From the NCBI GenBank assembly GCA_963810305.1, contig CAWEMY010000011.1, positions 558,001 through 622,000 of the forward strand: a stretch of DNA of 64,000 bases, given 5' to 3'. Source of the stretch: JACDCA01 sp963810305 (GTDB lineage: Bacteria; Acidobacteriota; Vicinamibacteria; Vicinamibacterales; 2-12-FULL-66-21). Positions 44,104-52,756 of this stretch are shown piece after piece. The position numbers and the translations under genes are program-made. Each line of letters begins with the position of its first letter. Position 1 is the first letter of the stretch. The notes beneath the pieces are model-generated. The model did not search any database. It was not told where the DNA came from and worked only from the letters and a program-made list of their open reading frames with translations.

Positions 44104-44679
44104 GTGCGCCTGATCCTTGCCTCCGCCTCACCTCGCCGCGCGGAACTGCTCGCGGCCGCAGGATTCGAGTTCGACATCATCGCCGCGGACATCGACGAGA
44201 CTCCCCGGCCAGGAGAGAGCGCCGTTGACTACACGCTGCGTGTCGCCCGCGACAAATCGCGGAGCGTTGCGACCGTTTTGCAAGACCGCACCGCCGTCGT
44301 CCTGGCCGCGGATACGGAAGTTGTGGTTGACGATGCCATCCTCGGGAAGCCGTCGAGCACCGAGGACGCCGCGCGGATGCTCCGACTGCTGTCCGGACGG
44401 ACGCATGACGTTCTTACGGCAGTTGTGGTGTGCGCGCACGGCCGGGAGCTCTCCGAAGTCGTTTCGACTCGCGTCGAGTTCGCGCGCATGTCTGATCGCG
44501 AGATCGCCGACTACGTGCGCTCGGGCGAGCCGATGGGCAAGGCCGGCGGCTACGGCATCCAGGGCTACGCGTCGCGATTCATCCCACGGATCGATGGCTC
44601 CTGGTCGAACGTCGTCGGTCTGCCGATCCATGCCGTGCACAGGCTCCTCGGCAGCGTCGAATCAATTAGGCAGCCCTAA
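44104..44679 (+). CDS. maf: Maf-family nucleoside triphosphate pyrophosphatase
   Basis: The 191-residue protein has the start motif LILASASPRRAELLAAAGF, the metal-binding VLAADTEVVVDD, and GKAGGYGIQGYASRFIPRIDGSWSNVVGLP. It hydrolyses non-canonical NTPs such as dTTP/UTP analogues and has been linked to arrest of septation. It uses a GTG start at 44104, with no strong ribosome-binding site. Confidence 0.93.
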   Translation: MRLILASASPRRAELLAAAGFEFDIIAADIDETPRPGESAVDYTLRVARDKSRSVATVLQDRTAVVLAADTEVVVDDAILGKPSSTEDAARMLRLLSGRTHDVLTAVVVCAHGRELSEVVSTRVEFARMSDREIADYVRSGEPMGKAGGYGIQGYASRFIPRIDGSWSNVVGLPIHAVHRLLGSVESIRQP

Positions 44680-44690
44680 AGAGGCGCGCG

Positions 44691-44719
44691 TTGACCGCGT
44701 TTCATCGGCACAGTATTCT
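44691..44719 (+). promoter_or_regulatory. Sigma-70-type promoter of the ccm cluster
   Basis: TTGACC (44691-44696) and TATTCT (44714-44719) are 17 bases apart. The expected start of transcription near 44726 leaves about 20 bases of leader to the ccmE ATG at 44747. Confidence 0.6.
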
Positions 44720-44746
44720 TAGTTGGGCACAGCCGCCCGGATTCCT

Positions 44747-45163
44747 ATGAAAACAAAGGCTCTCAAGATCGCCGTCACGGTGCTCGTTCTGACCGGTGCG
44801 CTGGGCGGCCTCATGTATACGTCGCTCGCTGAGGGAACGGAATACTACAAGCACGTGGACGAGGTGATGGCCGACCCCGCCGCGTGGCACGGCAAGAAGC
44901 TGCAGCTGCACGGATTCGTCGTCGACAAGTCGATCCTGCGCAAGCCGGACACGCTCGAATACCGCTTCCAGGTCCAGAGCAACGGGCATGTCGTCAACGC
45001 CAGCTACACGGGCGTCGTTCCCGACACGTTCAAAGGCGGATCGGAGGTCGTTCTGAAGGGGACGCTCGGCCCCCACGGCTTCGACGTGAATCACGACGGC
45101 GTGATGGCGAAGTGCCCGTCGAAATACGAGGCCAAGGGGCCTGCCGGCGTTCCCGGAACCTAA
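44747..45163 (+). CDS. ccmE: CcmE haem chaperone, Cys-type variant
   Basis: CcmE carries haem in the periplasm for cytochrome c maturation. The 138-residue protein has an N-terminal membrane anchor (LKIAVTVLVLTGALGGLMY) and an OB-fold (LQLHGFVVDKSILRKPDTLEY, VVNASYTGVVPDTFKGG, VVLKGTLG). The haem-binding motif is C-P-S-K-Y near the C terminus instead of the common HxxxY, placing it with the CxxxY variants. It starts the ccm cluster and is followed by ccmF after three bases. Confidence 0.92.
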   Translation: MKTKALKIAVTVLVLTGALGGLMYTSLAEGTEYYKHVDEVMADPAAWHGKKLQLHGFVVDKSILRKPDTLEYRFQVQSNGHVVNASYTGVVPDTFKGGSEVVLKGTLGPHGFDVNHDGVMAKCPSKYEAKGPAGVPGT

Positions 45164-45166
45164 GCC

Positions 45167-47110
45167 GTGCCTGCCCTTGGCTCGTTCGTCCTCCTTGCCG
45201 CGTTCGTCGTCGCCGCATTTGCGCTTGCGGCCTGCGTCGCCGGCGCACGCACCAGGTCCAACCGGCTGATCGAAAGCGGCATCGGCGCCTTCTACACCGT
45301 CACCGCGCTGATGACTCTTGCCTCGGGTGTTCTCGTCCACGCGTTTGTCACCGACAACTACGCAATCAAATACGTCCAGCGCTATTCGGACTCGGCGCAG
45401 CCGCTCGCCTACAAGATCGCGTCGTACTGGGGTGGGCTCGACGGCTCGATCATGTTCTGGGTCCTGCTGCTGTCCGCGTTCGGCGCGGTCGCCGTCCAGG
45501 TCAATCGCGTCCGTCACCGCGAACTGATTCCGTACGTTGTCGCGGTGGTTGCCGCCACGGAGATGTTCTTCATCTTCCTGATGATCGTCCACAAGAACCC
45601 GTTCTCGACGTTCTTGACGACGCCACCGGCGGACGGTGCCGGGTTGAATCCGCTCCTGCAGAACTTCTACATGGCGATTCATCCGCCGTCGCTCTACGTG
45701 GGCTTCGTCGCGATGACGATCCCGTTCGCCTTCGGCATCGCCGCGCTGATCACCGGCCATCTCGATGACGCGTGGCTGCGCGCCGTCCGACGCTGGACGA
45801 TGATCGGCTGGCTGTTTCTCTCGTTCGGTCTGACGCTCGGGCATGCTCTGGGCGTACGAGGAGCTCGGGTGGGGCGGCTACTGGGGCTGGGATCCGGTCG
45901 AGAACGCCGGCCTGCTGCCGTGGTTCACCGCGACGGCGTTTCTGCACTCAGTCATGGTGCAGGAGCGGCGCGGCATGCTGCGCGTCTGGAACGTCACGCT
46001 GGTCATCCTCACGTTCTTCCTGACGATTTTCGGCACGTTCATGACGCGGTCCGGCGTGGTGCAGTCGGTGCACGCGTTCGGCGAGGATCGCGAGCTCGCC
46101 TGGCTGTTCACGATTTTCATGGTCGTGATCCTCACCTTCAGCTTCGGCCTCGTGATCTACCGCCTGCCGCTGCTGAAGGCGCGCAACGAGCTGGACTCGT
46201 GGGCGTCGCGGGAAGCGGCATTCCTGGCGAACAACTGGATCCTCCTGTTCTCAGCCTTCTTCGTCCTGTTTGCGACGATGTTCCCGACGCTGAGCGAAGC
46301 GCATCAAGGGCGAGCGCCTGACGGTCGGTCCGCCGTTCTTCAACAAGTGGATGCTCCCGATCGGGCTGACGCTGCTGACGTTGACGGGCATCGGCCCGCT
46401 GCTGGCGTGGCGCCGATCCACGCTGACGAACATCGTTCAGCAGTTCACTTTGCCGGTGATGGCGGCGGTGCTGACCGCCGCCGCGCTGTACGCATTCGGT
46501 GTTCGGGTCTGGAGCTCGGGCCTGTGCTTCGCGTTGTGCGCGTTCTCGGCGACGACGATCGCGCAGGAGTTCCTCCGCGGCGCCGGTGTCAGGCGTGCGG
46601 CGACCGGCACCGACCTTTTCACCGGCCTCGTCGGACTGTTCGGCAGATCGCGGCGCCGGTACGCCGGATACATCGTCCACCTCGGGATCGTGGTGATGTT
46701 CCTCGGATTCGCCGGCGAAGGGTTCAAGCAGGAAGAGCAACTGCCGATGAAGGTCGGGCAGCAGACCACCGTCGGGCCGTTTACGGTCCGCCACGACGCA
46801 CTGCGCGTGACTCAGGATGCACAGAAGCAGATGGTCACCGGCCACGTCAGCGTCTTCGACGGCGGCAAACTCATCGCCGAGATGACGCCGGCGCGGTGGT
46901 ACTTCGAGAAACGTCCGGACGAGCCGACGACGGAAGTGGCGATCCGACGTGCCTTCGGAGAGGACCTCTACATCGTTCTCACGCCCGATTTCGACCCGGC
47001 GACGCAAACCGTGACCTACGCGATCACGGTGAATCCGCTGGTCAACTGGATCTGGCTTGGGTTTCGCGATCCTGGCAATCGGCAGCGTTATTTCGCTGCT
47101 GCCCGAGTCC
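45167..47110 (+). CDS. ccmF: CcmF haem lyase subunit, three frameshifts, continuous with CcmH
   Basis: CcmF attaches haem to apocytochromes. The membrane protein has the WWD domain (WAYEELGWGGYWGWDPVENAG) and many helices. Removing one extra C near 45841, one extra C near 46302 and one base in the GGGTTT run near 47060 joins GLTLG with MLWAYEE, TLSEA with IKGERLTVGPPFF, and NWIWLGF with AILAIGSV. After the last helix there is no stop before the CcmH sequence, so the two are probably one polypeptide. GTG 45167 follows ccmE directly. Confidence 0.9.
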
Positions 47111-47644
47111 ATGTTCGCCGTTGCGATGGCGAAACTTCCCGCCGCCGCGGTGACGACCAGCCTGTTGTTCCTGGTGCTGATGCCGTCGGCCGCGTACGCA
47201 CAGCACATCGAGAACCCGCAGGCGATCCGTATCGCGCCGCGTACCCAGCTCGAAAAGGAGCTGCAGAGCCAGATCATCTGCATGTGCGGCACGTGCGGGC
47301 GGAAGCGGATTGGCGAGTGCACCTGCGGTCTTGCCGCCCAGATGCGCGCGGAAGTTGCACAGATGGTGTCGCAAGGGCGGTCGCGCGAGCAGATCTACGA
47401 GTTCTACATCGCGAAGTACGGCAGCCAGGAACCGCTCGCCTCACCGATCGACAAAGGCTTCAATCGGCTGGCATGGCTGTTCCCGTATCTCGTCGGCGCC
47501 TCCGGCGCAGTGGTGCTGGGGATCGTTGCCTTCCGTTGGTCGCGGCGGGAGGGCGTGCCGGCCGACGCGCCATCGGAGGCGTCCACCGAGGACGATCTCT
47601 CGATGCAACAAAGACTGGACGATGAGCTCCGGGATCTCGATTGA
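47111..47644 (+). CDS. ccmH: CcmH, thiol-oxidoreductase-like component, probably fused to CcmF
   Basis: The segment has a hydrophobic helix (AAAVTTSLLFLVLMPSAAYA) and then a CcmH domain (LEKELQSQIICMCGTCGRKR, IYEFYIAKYGSQEPLA). A C-terminal membrane helix (LAWLFPYLVGASGAVVLGIVAF) completes it. The redox motif is Cys-rich (CMCGTC then CTC) rather than the usual LRCxxC. ATG 47111 would be a possible separate start, but no ribosome-binding site or stop precedes it. CcmH keeps apocytochrome thiols reduced before haem attachment. Confidence 0.85.
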   Translation: MFAVAMAKLPAAAVTTSLLFLVLMPSAAYAQHIENPQAIRIAPRTQLEKELQSQIICMCGTCGRKRIGECTCGLAAQMRAEVAQMVSQGRSREQIYEFYIAKYGSQEPLASPIDKGFNRLAWLFPYLVGASGAVVLGIVAFRWSRREGVPADAPSEASTEDDLSMQQRLDDELRDLD

Positions 47645-47762
47645 GGGCCGGCTGAAGCCGGCCCCTGCGACCCCGGTGGAAGCCGGCAAGGTAGAGGCCG
47701 GCATGGTAGAGGCCGGCTTTAGCCGGCCTGGCGATGTAGAGGCCGGCTTTAGCCGGCCTGAT
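47645..47762. repeat. Cluster of GTAG-type REP palindromes, family AGGCCGGC-TTTA-GCCGGCCT
   Basis: Full units with GTAG followed by the 20-nt hairpin AGGCCGGCTTTAGCCGGCCT lie at 47706-47729 and 47736-47759. A half unit is at 47691-47702 and a related palindrome at 47645-47663. The GTAG tetranucleotide marks them as RAYT-type REPs, though of another sequence family than those at 42455-42605. They sit between ccmH and the CcmI-like gene. Confidence 0.88.
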
Positions 47763-48322
47763 CAGAGCTTCCGCCCGTGGCACTTTTTCGTGCTCGCGTC
47801 GATCCTGCTCGCTACCTCGGCGGTGGTTCTTGCGCGGCGCTCCTCCCCGGAACATCTGGTTCTTCTCAGCTTCACCATCGCCGCGGCGGGCGCGGTTGCG
47901 GCCGCGCGTATACCGGATGGTGCTGCCGCTGATGTTCCGCAACACGCCGATCAGCGACGGGCCGCTCACCGAGCGTCGTCGCGCCGCCCTCGAGCGCGAC
48001 AAGATGCTGACGCTCAGAGCGATCAAGGAATCGGAATTCGACCGGGCGATGGGGAAGTTGTCGGAAAAGGACTTCGACGAGATGTCGACGCGCCTCCGGC
48101 AGCGAGCGCTGTCGCTGATGAAGCAGGTCGAGCAGGCTGGTGCCTACCGAGCAGTCATCGAGAGAGATTTAGAGGAGAGGTTGAAAGGCCGGCTAAAGCC
48201 GGCCTCTACCGGAAATCGATGACGGTGGAGGCCGGCTTCAGCCGGCCTGTGACTGCGGCACGCTCAACGACTCGGACGCGGTGTTCTGCAAGAAGTGCGG
48301 CGCACGGTTGAGTGCGGCATGA
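47703..48322 (+). pseudogene. CcmI-like membrane/coiled-coil/zinc-ribbon protein interrupted by REPs
   Basis: A membrane segment (WHFFVLASILLATSAVVLARR, second helix LVLLSFTIAAAGAVAAA) shifts frame near 47915. Then follows the helical part (LTERRRAALERDKMLTLRAI, EFDRAMGKLSEKDFDEMSTR). That frame hits a stop at 48222 inside a REP pair. The expected C-terminal zinc ribbon (CDCGTLNDSDAVFCKKCGA, stop at 48320-48322) resumes in another frame just after the REPs. The position after ccmH and the conserved EFDRAMGK segment fit the CcmI-like partner. The true start may be upstream of the first REPs. Confidence 0.65.
48186..48248. repeat. Inverted REP pair inside the CcmI-like gene
   Basis: AGGCCGGCTAAAGCCGGCCT (48186-48205) followed by CTAC is the reverse orientation of the family. 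A second unit in forward orientation has GTGG at 48225-48228 and the hairpin AGGCCGGCTTCAGCCGGCCT (48229-48248). Together they make a head-to-head pair inserted between the coiled-coil and zinc-ribbon coding parts. Confidence 0.85.
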
Positions 48323-49521
48323 GCCGGGCGGCTCTGGCCCTCCTGCTCGTCTTGATCTCTGCCGGTGCGGCGGCCCAGCAGGCCGGGCTGCAGATGCCCG
48401 ACCCGCGGCAGATGTCCGGCGTACCGCTTCCCACTGCGGACCTTCCGGTTGGAACGATCACCGTCAGGCTGATCCGTGGGTCGCTGTCGAATCCGCTGCC
48501 GGGGCAACGGGTCGAGATCACCGGAGACGCCCAGGCGTCGGGAACGACGAACGAAAGCGGCCGCGCGGAGTTTCCGAACCTGAGGCCCGGCGCGACGATC
48601 AAAGCCATCGCTGTCGTCGACGGCGAGAAGCTGGAGTCACAACAGATCCAGGTGCCGGCGGCCGGCGGTATCCGGGTGATGCTCGTCGCCACCGATCCTG
48701 AAGCGGAGAAGCGCGCGGAACAGGACCGGCAGCTCGCGCGCGGACCGGCGCAGCGCGGCACCGTCGTTCTCGGCGATCAATCCCGATTCGTCTTCGAGCT
48801 TGGCGACGAAGGGCTCAACGTCTTCAACATCGTCCAGATCCTGAATACCGCGCGAGTCCCGGTGGAACCCACCACCCCGGTCAGCTTCGAGCTGCCGGCC
48901 GCCGCGGAGCGGGCCGCGCTTCTCGAGGGATCGTCACCACTAGCGGCGGTCGCGAAGGGACGCGTCGACGTGAGAGGGCCATTTCCCCCGGGGATGACGC
49001 TCGTGCAGTTTGCCTACACGATGCCGCTCGCCGGCGACGCCATCACCATCCGGCAGGTCGTGCCCGCGCAGCTCTCTCAGTTGACGGTGGTCGCGCAAAA
49101 GGTCGGCGACATGCGCCTGGTCTCGAGCCAGCTCGCGCAGCAGCGTGACATGGAGTCCGAAGGGCGAATCTACATTCTCGCGCAGGGGCCTGCCGTTGCG
49201 GCCGGTGGCGCGCTGGAGTTCCGGTTCACCGGGCTGCCGCATACGTCGGTGTGGCCGCGAAACGTCGCCCTGGGGCTGGCCATTCTGATCCTCGGCGGCG
49301 GCGCCTGGATCAGCGTCCGGGGACGTCCGGAGGCTGCCCGGCCGCAGGACCGTGAGCGGCTGCACCAGCGTCGTGACCGGTTGTTCGACGAGCTGACGGC
49401 CCTCGAAGAAGGGCATCGTGCCGGGCGCGTCGACCCGGCGACGTACAGCTCGCGCCGCCCGCAGCTGATCGCCTCGCTCGAGCGCGTGTATGCGGCGCTT
49501 GACGAGGACGCTGCGGCCTAG
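48319..49521 (+). CDS. Membrane-anchored periplasmic protein with carboxypeptidase-regulatory-like domain
   Basis: The 400-residue protein has a signal peptide (ending AGAAAQQ). A beta domain follows like carboxypeptidase regulatory repeats (LPGQRVEITGDAQASGTTNE, GRAEFPNLRPGATIKAI), then an unrecognised region with strands (SFELPAAAERAALLEGSSPL). A C-terminal membrane helix (VALGLAILILGGGAWISV) and a helical cytoplasmic tail (RDRLFDELTALEEGHRAGRV) complete it. The tail resembles the helical part of the CcmI-like gene before it. It lies inside the ccm cluster, so a role in cytochrome assembly is likely but unproven. Confidence 0.7.
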   Translation: MSRAALALLLVLISAGAAAQQAGLQMPDPRQMSGVPLPTADLPVGTITVRLIRGSLSNPLPGQRVEITGDAQASGTTNESGRAEFPNLRPGATIKAIAVVDGEKLESQQIQVPAAGGIRVMLVATDPEAEKRAEQDRQLARGPAQRGTVVLGDQSRFVFELGDEGLNVFNIVQILNTARVPVEPTTPVSFELPAAAERAALLEGSSPLAAVAKGRVDVRGPFPPGMTLVQFAYTMPLAGDAITIRQVVPAQLSQLTVVAQKVGDMRLVSSQLAQQRDMESEGRIYILAQGPAVAAGGALEFRFTGLPHTSVWPRNVALGLAILILGGGAWISVRGRPEAARPQDRERLHQRRDRLFDELTALEEGHRAGRVDPATYSSRRPQLIASLERVYAALDEDAAA

Positions 49522-49522
49522 T

Positions 49523-50221
49523 GTGGACTTCACGTCCCTGACCTTCAACGACGTCACGCGGCGCTTCGGCCGCCGTCGCGCCCTGCATCACGTCACCTTC
49601 ACCTGCGAGGCCGGTCAGATTGTCGCGGTGCTCGGGCCAAACGGCGCCGGTAAATCAACGCTGCTGTCGATTGCCGCGACCCTCCTCACCCCTACGGCGG
49701 GCGAAGTCCTTTACGGAGACCACCGCGCGCGCGACGGAGGTGCGGCTCTGCGGGCGCGGATTGGTGTTCTCGGCCACGACCTCTATCTCTATCCTGAGCT
49801 GACCGCGGCGGAGAACCTGGCATTCTTCGCGCGGCTCTATGGGGTCGCGGATGTCGAGGCGGTCGTCGCCGCGGCGCTGACGCACGCAGCCCTGCGCGAC
49901 CGGAGCGCCGAGCCGGTGTCGTCCTTCTCGCGGGGCATGCGTCAGAGGCTGGCGCTTGAACGCGCCCTCCTGCATTCGCCCAGGCTGGTGCTGCTCGACG
50001 AGCCGTTCACGGGCCTGGATGAGACCGCTTCCGGCGCGCTGCGGGAGCGATTGCTCGGAGCGCGAAGCGCCGGCGCGATTGTCATCGTCACCACCCACGA
50101 CCTCGAGTCGATCGAACAGCTGGTCGACAACGCCTTCGTCCTGACTGCCGGGCGCGCCGAGCCGCTGCGCGACGGACCAGGCTCCCTGCGCCAGCGCTAT
50201 CGAAGTCATGTCGTTTCTTAG
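49523..50221 (+). CDS. ccmA: CcmA ATP-binding subunit of the haem-chaperone-release ABC complex
   Basis: The 232-residue ATPase has Walker A GPNGAGKST, signature SFSRGMRQRLALERA, Walker B LVLLDEPFTGLDE and H-loop TTHD. With CcmB it releases holo-CcmE using ATP. GTG 49523 begins two bases after the previous stop codon; the signature SRGM instead of SGGQ is usual for CcmA. It overlaps ccmB by 14 bases. Confidence 0.9.
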   Translation: MDFTSLTFNDVTRRFGRRRALHHVTFTCEAGQIVAVLGPNGAGKSTLLSIAATLLTPTAGEVLYGDHRARDGGAALRARIGVLGHDLYLYPELTAAENLAFFARLYGVADVEAVVAAALTHAALRDRSAEPVSSFSRGMRQRLALERALLHSPRLVLLDEPFTGLDETASGALRERLLGARSAGAIVIVTTHDLESIEQLVDNAFVLTAGRAEPLRDGPGSLRQRYRSHVVS

Positions 50222-50888
50222 AACCGTCGCGGTGGTCATGCGCAAGGATCTGATCGTCGAGACCCGCAGCCGAGAAGTGCTGTACACCTCGGCATTGTTC
50301 GCCGTTCTGTGCGTCCTGGTCTTTGCGTTCGGATTCGTGCACGAAGGCCGCGCCGAGAGCACCGCGGCCGCCGCGATCCTGTGGATTGCGATTGCGTTTG
50401 CAGGCACGCTCGCCCTCGCGCGCGTGTTCGATCGCGAACGGCAGAACGAAACCCTGCGGGCGCTGCTCCTGGCTCCGGTCGCTCGACCCGCCCTTTACGT
50501 AGGAAAACTCGCCGGAGTCCTGACGCTGCTGCTTATCGTCGAGGCCCTGCTGGTTCCGCTCGTGGCCCTGTGGTTCCAGGCGCCGGTTTTCCGGCACGGC
50601 CTGTTGATGGCCGGGTTGATTTTCGCTGGATCGCTGGGTTATGCCGCAGTCGGAACGCTGTTTGCCGCCATGTTGGCGCGGTCGCGGAGCCGCGGCGCGC
50701 TGCTGCCGCTCCTGCTGTATCCCATTACCATCCCGGTGATCATCGCCGGCGTACGGGGGGCGGCGGCGCTGCTGCAGCCGGAAGCGGACCTTCCGGTGGC
50801 GCGCGCGTGGTTCATGATGCTGGTGTCTTTCGACGCGGTTTTCATTACTCTGTCGCTATGGCTGTTCGAACCGACAATGACTGAGTGA
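50208..50888 (+). CDS. ccmB: CcmB permease
   Basis: The 226-residue protein has six hydrophobic segments and the CcmB core (AILWIAIAFAGTLALARVFD, LLLAPVARPALYVGKL, LLPLLLYPITIPVIIAG). It forms the membrane part of the CcmAB ABC complex. It overlaps ccmA by 14 bases and ccmC by one base. Confidence 0.92.
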   Translation: MSFLRTVAVVMRKDLIVETRSREVLYTSALFAVLCVLVFAFGFVHEGRAESTAAAAILWIAIAFAGTLALARVFDRERQNETLRALLLAPVARPALYVGKLAGVLTLLLIVEALLVPLVALWFQAPVFRHGLLMAGLIFAGSLGYAAVGTLFAAMLARSRSRGALLPLLLYPITIPVIIAGVRGAAALLQPEADLPVARAWFMMLVSFDAVFITLSLWLFEPTMTE

Positions 50889-51547
50889 TGTTGAGGAAGC
50901 TCTTCGCCCCGCTCGTGATCATCTGCATCGGGATGTTCGCGTACGCGCCTTTCCTGGTCGTCAACGCGCCGTACGAATCGACGATGGGGCTGGTGCAGAA
51001 GATTTTCTACTTTCACGTCGCGGCGGCGCTGACGATGTTCCTGTCGGCATTCGTGGCGGCGATTGCGGCCGCGATGTTTCTGTTCGGGCGAAAGACGGCC
51101 GCCGACCGTGTCGCCGTGTCGGCCGCGGAGCTCGCGGTCCTGTTTGGTCTGATCGTGCTGATCTCCGGTCCCTTGTGGGCGCGCAAGGCCTGGGGTGTCT
51201 GGTGGCAATGGGACGCGCGGCTCACCTCGACGCTGGTGATGTGGCTGGTCTTCCAGTCATACCTCCTGCTGCGCCGCTATGGCGGGCCCGGTTCTGAAAA
51301 GCTATCCTCGGCGGTCGCGGTCTTCGGCGGCGCGCTCGTGCCGTTTGTCTACTGGTCGGTGAATATGTGGCGGACGGTCCATCCGACGACCAGCGTGATC
51401 CCCACGCTCGATGCGTCGATGCGCGGGCCGTTCTATTTCTGCGTGCTCACGTTTTTTGTCCTCTACGCACTTCTTCTTGGCGCGCGTACGATGCTCGAGA
51501 CGCATCGGGCGCGGCTCGAGGAGCTGTATCTCGGACTCGAGGATTGA
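50888..51547 (+). CDS. ccmC: CcmC haem transfer protein
   Basis: CcmC loads haem onto CcmE. The 219-residue protein has six membrane helices, the tryptophan motif KAWGVWWQWDARLTS, and the two periplasmic His ligands in IFYFHVAAA and WRTVHPTTS. ATG 50888 overlaps the ccmB stop (TGATG). Confidence 0.94.
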   Translation: MLRKLFAPLVIICIGMFAYAPFLVVNAPYESTMGLVQKIFYFHVAAALTMFLSAFVAAIAAAMFLFGRKTAADRVAVSAAELAVLFGLIVLISGPLWARKAWGVWWQWDARLTSTLVMWLVFQSYLLLRRYGGPGSEKLSSAVAVFGGALVPFVYWSVNMWRTVHPTTSVIPTLDASMRGPFYFCVLTFFVLYALLLGARTMLETHRARLEELYLGLED

Positions 51548-51829
51548 TGAGAAAGAATCCTTTTCGTGCTCGTCTTGCTGTTGGCGCCGGCCTGGACGGG
51601 CCCCTCCATCGCGCAGACATCGCAGCCTCCGGCGCACGAAGGATTCGTGCCGGTTGAAGACCTGCCCAATCAGGAGCAGCTGCCGGCAGCGCCGCTGGTG
51701 GCCGCCGCTTACGGGGTCGCGTGGGCGGCGATCCTGATCTACGTGTGGTTCCTGTGGCGCCGTCTGGCGCAGGTCGAGCGCGATCTGGCGGACGTCGCGC
51801 GCCGGGTGAACAGTGGAGGAGGTCGATGA
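51547..51829 (+). CDS. ccmD: CcmD-like small membrane protein, N-terminal frameshift
   Basis: ATG 51547 overlaps the ccmC stop (TGATG). One extra base near 51562-51566 separates MRKNPF from VLVLLLAPAWTGPSIAQ; together they form a signal peptide. The remainder has a membrane helix (PLVAAAYGVAWAAILIYVWF) and a charged helix (RRLAQVERDLADVARRV), the standard CcmD pattern. CcmD stabilises CcmC-CcmE contact. Without correction the gene would be called from GTG 51566. Confidence 0.8.
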
Positions 51830-52011
51830 TCGAGGGGATGACCTCAGCGCACTTCATTTTCATTCCGTCCGTTCTGCTGGTCGGCATCGTGATCGGATGG
51901 ATCCTGGGATCGCGCGCCGCCCGTGACGCGTACGCGATGGAACTGAAGCGCAGAGAGGAACGCGCGAACCGCCCGGTCAGCGGCCGATCGCCAGGCGCTG
52001 AGCGAGGCTGA
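51826..52011 (+). CDS. Small single-helix membrane protein of unknown function
   Basis: The 61-residue protein has one membrane helix (FIFIPSVLLVGIVIGWILG) and a basic C-terminal tail. It starts with ATGA overlap after ccmD, so it is probably co-translated with the ccm genes. Its last 35 bases overlap the convergent phosphoesterase. The family is not recognised. Confidence 0.6.
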   Translation: MIEGMTSAHFIFIPSVLLVGIVIGWILGSRAARDAYAMELKRREERANRPVSGRSPGAERG

Positions 52012-52721
52012 GGGGGAGACCCGCATCGAGGATGCGTCGCTGCGCTTCGTCGACCGGATATTCGATCCGATACAGCGTCAGCACACCCATCTTCGTGTCA
52101 TGGATGGCATAACCCGCCCGCGGGATCGCCATCCCTCGGCTGGCCCACCGAACCCGGATTCACCAGATATCGCGCGCCCGCGTCGAGCTCGATGCGAACG
52201 TTGCCATCTGATTCAGGCACCAGCGGAATATCGCCGTCCGACGCCCGTCGATATACCACCGGCAGGTGGGTGTGCCCGAACAGGCAGAGGGGCCTCGCAG
52301 CCGCATCCAGTGCATCGGTCGCGTCGTCGAGGCCAAAGATGTAGTGGTCCTCGTCGAACGGCGCGCCATGGCAGATCTCGACGCCGTCGTCTATCGACAT
52401 CGGCCCGGCGGGCAGCCGTTCCAGGTACATCCGGTGCTCTGGCGTCAGGTGCTCATTCGTCCAGATCGCGGCGGTGCGTGCGACGTGATTGAAGTCGGCG
52501 GCATGTTCGATCCAGCACGCCGCCTTGTCGTGATTGCCGCGGATCGTCGCCATTGGGTCAAGCGCCAGCACACGCTCGATGACCGCATTCGGCTCCGCTC
52601 CATAGCCCACCAGGTCGCCAAGCACCAGCACACGGTCCCACGACCCCGGAGTCGCGGCCTGGAGGACGGCATCGAGCGCATCGACATTCGCGTGGATGTC
52701 GGACAGGATCAGATATTTCAA
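51977..52721 (-). CDS. YfcE/MJ0936-type metallophosphoesterase, frameshifted in this sequence
   Basis: The 247-residue protein has the metal motifs LILSDIHANVDAL, VLGDLVGYG, GNHDK, and FGHTHLP. After LVNPGSVGQPRDGDP the frame shifts (one extra C near 52128) and continues RAGYAIHDTKMGVLTLYRIE to the stop at 51977. It probably hydrolyses phosphodiesters. The start is TTG 52721, just next to heptamer array K. It runs on the minus strand immediately after aroK. Confidence 0.85.
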
Positions 52722-52756
52722 GTCGATAGTCTCTAGTCGTTAGTCGGTAGTCGCCG
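52722..52756. repeat. Direct heptamer array K, unit TAGTCGN, overlapping the end of aroK
   Basis: On the plus strand TAGTCTC, TAGTCGT, TAGTCGG and TAGTCGC follow each other without gaps from about 52727 to 52754. On the minus strand the units CGACTAC/CGACTAA/CGACTAG provide the last codons of aroK and its stop. The array also lies directly upstream of the phosphoesterase start codon. Confidence 0.75.

Noticed and set aside
47645..48250. Reading the REP cluster as a repeated protein (Val-Glu-Ala-Gly-Phe-Ser-Arg-Pro)
   Set aside because: The repeats are palindromes with GTAG that occur in both orientations and in other frames, so the peptide repeat is a by-product.
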